Assembly (NCBI GenBank): GCA_036444495.1
Contig: JAZGBC010000234.1
Coordinates: 1-16,275, forward strand
Reading direction: 5' to 3'
Length of the DNA stretch: 16,275 bases
DNA from: JAZGBC01 sp036444495
GTDB lineage: Bacteria; Pseudomonadota; Alphaproteobacteria; Kiloniellales; J153
Shown: positions 14,030 through 16,275 of the stretch, piece after piece
How the letters are laid out: every line of letters starts with the position of its first letter
Numbering within the stretch: the stretch's first letter is position 1
The notes under the pieces: model-generated
Databases searched by the model: none
Seen by the model: the letters and a program-made list of their open reading frames with translations, nothing else
Told to the model about the DNA's origin: nothing
Made by a program: the position numbers and the translations under genes

Positions 14030-15514
14030 CTAGAGAGGCAGATCCTCTTGCCAAGTGGCGTCCTCCTTCTCCGCCTGCCTGAACACACCTGGATCCACAA
14101 GTGGAGTGTTGGGCTTTTTGCCCGCGAACAGGTCCTCAATAGTTAGAATCTGGATTCTCGGATATTTCCCGTATTCGGTCTCATAGAAGCCAGCCTTGAC
14201 GGCTTCCTTACTCATCGGTGCTGTCGGTGGCGTAAGCGTAATGAAGACGCCTATCTTGGCCCCCTCCCTCTCGACAACGTGGGCCAGGTCGCGGATCATA
14301 GCTACGCCCACATTTTTGCCGCCCTTCACTGACACGATGGCCTTCTCGGTCTTCTTGGCCTCCGACTTAAAATAGAGCAAGCCGTCGATACCACTATCTG
14401 CGCCTTTCTTCTTCCCACCGTACGGCACCGCATTGATTAACGACACAGCCCACCACTGGAACTGATATTTGTCGGCAACGGCCAATGCCTTTGCGCCGCT
14501 GAGGTCTTTCGGCGTGCCATAAATATCGTACTCAATGTCAGGGAAAGCATCGTTGAGACGCTTTTCAATCAACGAAATTGCAAGGTGAGTAATGTCGATT
14601 CCGATCCAATTCCGCTCAAGCTTTTGGGCGGCATGGACTGCTGTCCCACAACCGCAGAAAGGATCAAACACAACATCCCCTTTCTTGCTGGATGCCTCAA
14701 TAATACGCTCCAGTAATATAAGGGGTTTTTGCGTTGGGTAGCTAAGGCGCTCTTTTGATGAAGATGAAATGATGGGTATTTGCCATACATCCGAAATTGC
14801 TTTGCCGCCCTCAATTATTTCGTCAACTCGCCGCAACTTGTTTTTAGAATGACCGCGGCCCCCAGGCATCCAAATCCACTCTACACCATCCTCATCGACA
14901 TGAATTTTTTGCTTCCTGCTGGCCAACAACCCTTCTTTGGTCCACACCGTTTTGGGCATGCTGAAATAGTTTGATTCTGACTTAGCGTAGAATAAAATTA
15001 TGTCGTGCTTTCTGTTATAGAACTTTGGAAGGTCCATAAGCCTGAACGAATAATCCCAAACTATTTCGTTTCTGTACTGTTTATTACCAAAAATTCCATC
15101 CATCAGAATTTTCAGATAATGGCTGGCTGTTGGATCGCAATGAAGATAGATGCTGCCTGAATTCTTCAAAACCCGATGAAGTTCAATCAGCCGAACCGCC
15201 ATCATTGTCAGATAGGCCATCATGTCATTTTCTTTTAGAAACGAACGCATGGCCCGGAGCATCTCAGCGGCGTCGATGTTGCCGCTGTTTATCACCTCGT
15301 CAAAGGCCTTTTCAGCCTCCTCAGTCCAGTGCCAGGTATCCTCAAAAGCCTGAATCTGCGCTTTTGATTGCTCGCCCGTCGGCGCTCGGAAGAGGACGTT
15401 ATAGGTAGCCTTAGAATTAAACGGTGGATCGAGATAAATCAGGTCCACACTCTCCGAACCGATCTCGTTCCGGAGAACCTCAAGATTGTCACCGAAGTAA
15501 AGTGTGTTTGACAT
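14030..15514 (-). CDS. DNA methyltransferase (N6/N4, beta class) fused to a Mrr-like nuclease-fold domain
   Basis: A 494-residue two-domain protein. The N-terminal part (about 1-325) is an amino-methyltransferase: motif IV DPPF at 29-32 (catalytic), target-recognition region about 150-250, SYPTQKP at 258-264, then SAM motif I FDPFCGCGT at 283-291. Motif IV before motif I defines the beta class, which makes N6-methyladenine or N4-methylcytosine. The C-terminal part (about 350-465) looks like a Mrr-type PD-(D/E)xK fold: QFQWWAVSLI, then GADSGIDG (D377), IVSVKGG (K397, with Ser where Glu/Gln is usual), then IRDLAHVVEREGAKIGVFITL and YPRIQILTIEDL. It may thus be a one-protein modification-restriction enzyme, or a methyltransferase with a DNA-binding nuclease relic. 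I chose ATG 15514 (MSNTLYFGDN); the frame runs 15 codons further without homology. Base composition is clearly AT-richer than the neighbours, suggesting transfer. No separate restriction gene is in the window. Confidence 0.9.
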   Translation of the reverse strand: MSNTLYFGDNLEVLRNEIGSESVDLIYLDPPFNSKATYNVLFRAPTGEQSKAQIQAFEDTWHWTEEAEKAFDEVINSGNIDAAEMLRAMRSFLKENDMMAYLTMMAVRLIELHRVLKNSGSIYLHCDPTASHYLKILMDGIFGNKQYRNEIVWDYSFRLMDLPKFYNRKHDIILFYAKSESNYFSMPKTVWTKEGLLASRKQKIHVDEDGVEWIWMPGGRGHSKNKLRRVDEIIEGGKAISDVWQIPIISSSSKERLSYPTQKPLILLERIIEASSKKGDVVFDPFCGCGTAVHAAQKLERNWIGIDITHLAISLIEKRLNDAFPDIEYDIYGTPKDLSGAKALAVADKYQFQWWAVSLINAVPYGGKKKGADSGIDGLLYFKSEAKKTEKAIVSVKGGKNVGVAMIRDLAHVVEREGAKIGVFITLTPPTAPMSKEAVKAGFYETEYGKYPRIQILTIEDLFAGKKPNTPLVDPGVFRQAEKEDATWQEDLPL

Positions 15515-15856
15515 GCCGTATCTTAATCCGTCAGTCGGGTAATGTCTTCCTGGGACCACAGTTTGTCAAAAACCCAGGATCCCTTCGCTTGCGTCACCCG
15601 CAAACCTTATGCGTACGGACGTGGCGGCAAGCCGCGTGTGCCTCCCGCAGACCATCCACGTACGGCTCAGGGGCGAAGGATGGAAACGACTCGAGAGAAG
15701 TCACCGGAAGTGGAAGCATTTCGGATTTAGTGACCTTAGGGTTATCACAATAAGAATTTGAGTGTTCTTAGTTTGTTCTATGCGAAGGCTGCCTAAGAGT
15801 CAAGCCTTCTGGCCCCGGAATGAACTGTGTCCAGCGGCAAAGCTTAAGGAGCGCCC
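15515..15856. other. Gene-free stretch upstream of the methyltransferase, with hairpin-rich core
   Basis: No convincing gene is seen. The core (15579-15680) is highly structured: outer arms CCTTCGC (15582-15588) and GCGAAGG (15673-15679), inside them TTGCG/CGCAA (15589-15603) and GCGGC-AA-GCCGC around 15622, and two CGTACG palindromes. From 15720 to 15830 it turns AT-rich (TTATCACAATAAGAATTTGAG) and may contain the methyltransferase promoter region or the edge of the acquired segment. The end holds AAGGAGCGCCC, the ribosome binding site for the chimeric ORF at 15857. Confidence 0.45.
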
Positions 15857-15907
15857 ATGCCCCAAGCCTTCAAGGCGGCCTGCATCCAGAACAGCGCGGG
15901 TCCGGAT

Positions 15908-15973
15908 ATCCAGGACGCCACGCTCGCCGATCTGCCCGGCCTGGGCGGCAGAATCCTCAAGGGCCCGGTCCGC
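15908..15973 (+). repeat. Direct repeat copy 2 (diverged acuI 3' fragment)
   Basis: This copy is 92% identical (61/66) to acuI 13873-13938, lying about 2.0 kb away on the far side of the AT-richer methyltransferase gene. The five differences include silent and conservative changes, so it is not a fresh duplication or a target-site duplication, which would be identical. Similarity stops at 15973, three bases before the palindrome. Confidence 0.85.
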
Positions 15974-15975
15974 CG

Positions 15976-16007
15976 GCATCTCAGAGTATGGCCATACTCT
16001 GAGATGC
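15976..16007. repeat. 32-bp perfect palindrome
   Basis: GCATCTCAGAGTATGG is followed directly by its exact reverse complement CCATACTCTGAGATGC, with no central spacer. It begins three bases after the acuI fragment ends. It has no T-tract, so it is not an obvious terminator. It may be two abutted inverted ends of a small element, a site-specific recombination or replication site, or a regulator-binding site; none can be chosen from sequence. Confidence 0.85.
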
Positions 16008-16094
16008 AACAGGCGCTCGTCTCCGAAAAACGCCCAAACCAGAACATGCAAGGGGGGGACGCGGCCGACAACCTCGGCGTAAAGCACTGAATGG

Positions 16095-16275
16095 TTAGGG
16101 TTTGAGGTCCCTGGCGACACGGAGCCCGAAGCTGTCGCGCTGGTAGACGGGCCAATTCCTGTTGCGGACGGCAGACCGAAGGAACGCCGGTCTACTTTTC
16201 CAGGAGCCGCCGCGGTAAATACGATTAATGCAATCATCGCTTACCCAGGCCGTGCCATCGACCGGTGCAGCGTGA
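16095..16275 (-). CDS. Formylglycine-generating-enzyme (SUMF1) family protein, C-terminal part
   Basis: The last 59 codons of a minus-strand gene whose start lies beyond the window. The translation AAPVDGTAWVSDDCINRIYR, then GGSWKSRPAFLRSAVRNRNW and SFGLRVARDLKP, is the typical C-terminus of the FGE-sulfatase/SUMF1 fold (RGGSW, LRSA-RN, GFRVAR). Members include formylglycine-generating enzymes, EgtB-like ergothioneine enzymes, and many proteins of unknown role fused to kinase or caspase domains. With only the C-terminus visible, the activity cannot be assigned. A single Cys is visible (DDC), not the paired Cys of true FGE, but the relevant region may not be fully covered. Confidence 0.82.
   Translation of the reverse strand, partial: HAAPVDGTAWVSDDCINRIYRGGSWKSRPAFLRSAVRNRNWPVYQRDSFGLRVARDLKP

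Larger units (their letters stand above)
15857..16090 (+). pseudogene. Chimeric gene debris: Nit2-like start joined to acuI 3' end
   Basis: A 77-codon frame with a good ribosome binding site (TTAAGGAGCGCCC-ATG). The first 18 residues, MPQAFKAACIQNSAGPDI, look like the start of a carbon-nitrogen hydrolase of the Nit2/omega-amidase type (family pattern (S/T)FKAACVQ-(N/M)-AG-D). Then the frame passes without a break into IQDATLADLPGLGGRILKGPVR, the C-terminal segment of AcuI, and after that into the translation of a 32-bp palindrome (HLRVWPYSEM) and an unrecognised tail. Neither parent protein is complete: a hydrolase of this family has about 270 residues and AcuI about 330. The junction lies at GATATCCAG, probably through ATC microhomology. 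It could be expressed but is unlikely to fold as either enzyme. Confidence 0.6.

Noticed and set aside
13042..14139. Long minus-strand frame opposite acuI
   Set aside because: His/Gly/Ala-rich translation without motifs; the plus-strand AcuI protein explains the region.

Overview
The window reads as a piece of a high-GC alphaproteobacterial chromosome. Supporting signs are a CpdR-type single-domain response regulator next to an N-formylglutamate amidohydrolase, a 41-residue bL36 of the zinc-free type, a glcDEF operon, an AcuI-type reductase, and interspersed repeats of a kind familiar from alphaproteobacteria. A Rhodospirillales-like relative is my inference from protein flavour; no 16S rRNA is present to settle it.

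Layout. 1-572 (minus): most of an exported TPR protein. 545-810: a 266-bp MITE-like element with 32-bp perfect inverted ends; one end supplies the start codon of the TPR gene. 912-1997 (plus): a DUF2817/M14-like zinc carboxypeptidase homologue. 2000-2710: a toxin-antitoxin module (AbrB/MazE-type antitoxin and Doc toxin) behind a very AT-rich leader. 2731-2893: interspersed repeats. 2934-7012 (minus): glcD-glcE-glcF, glycolate oxidase, with a FadR-class operator-like palindrome (7097-7107) upstream. 7243-7368 (minus): rpmJ with a good terminator. 7461-8417 (minus): a SAM methyltransferase. 8640-9992 (plus): a MATE exporter. 10089-10319 (plus): a small conserved-looking protein, followed by a strong hairpin. 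10399-10473 (minus): tRNA-Val(GAC). 10558-10917 (minus): cpdR, divergent from an N-formylglutamate amidohydrolase and a translationally coupled GNAT acetyltransferase (11191-12713). 12973-13968 (plus): acuI.

From about 13970 to the right edge the character changes. A visibly AT-richer DNA methyltransferase with a C-terminal Mrr-like nuclease-fold domain (14030-15514, minus) looks horizontally acquired. It is followed by a structured intergenic stretch, then gene debris: the first codons of a Nit2-like carbon-nitrogen hydrolase joined in frame to a diverged copy of the acuI 3' end (15857-15973), abutting a 32-bp perfect palindrome (15976-16007). The window ends in the C-terminus of a formylglycine-generating-enzyme-family (SUMF1) protein on the minus strand.

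The metabolic genes (glycolate oxidation, N-formylglutamate hydrolysis, acryloyl-CoA reduction) are ordinary housekeeping or catabolic functions. The accessory content (TA module, MTase-nuclease fusion, MITE-like element, chimeric debris and palindrome) carries most of the novelty.
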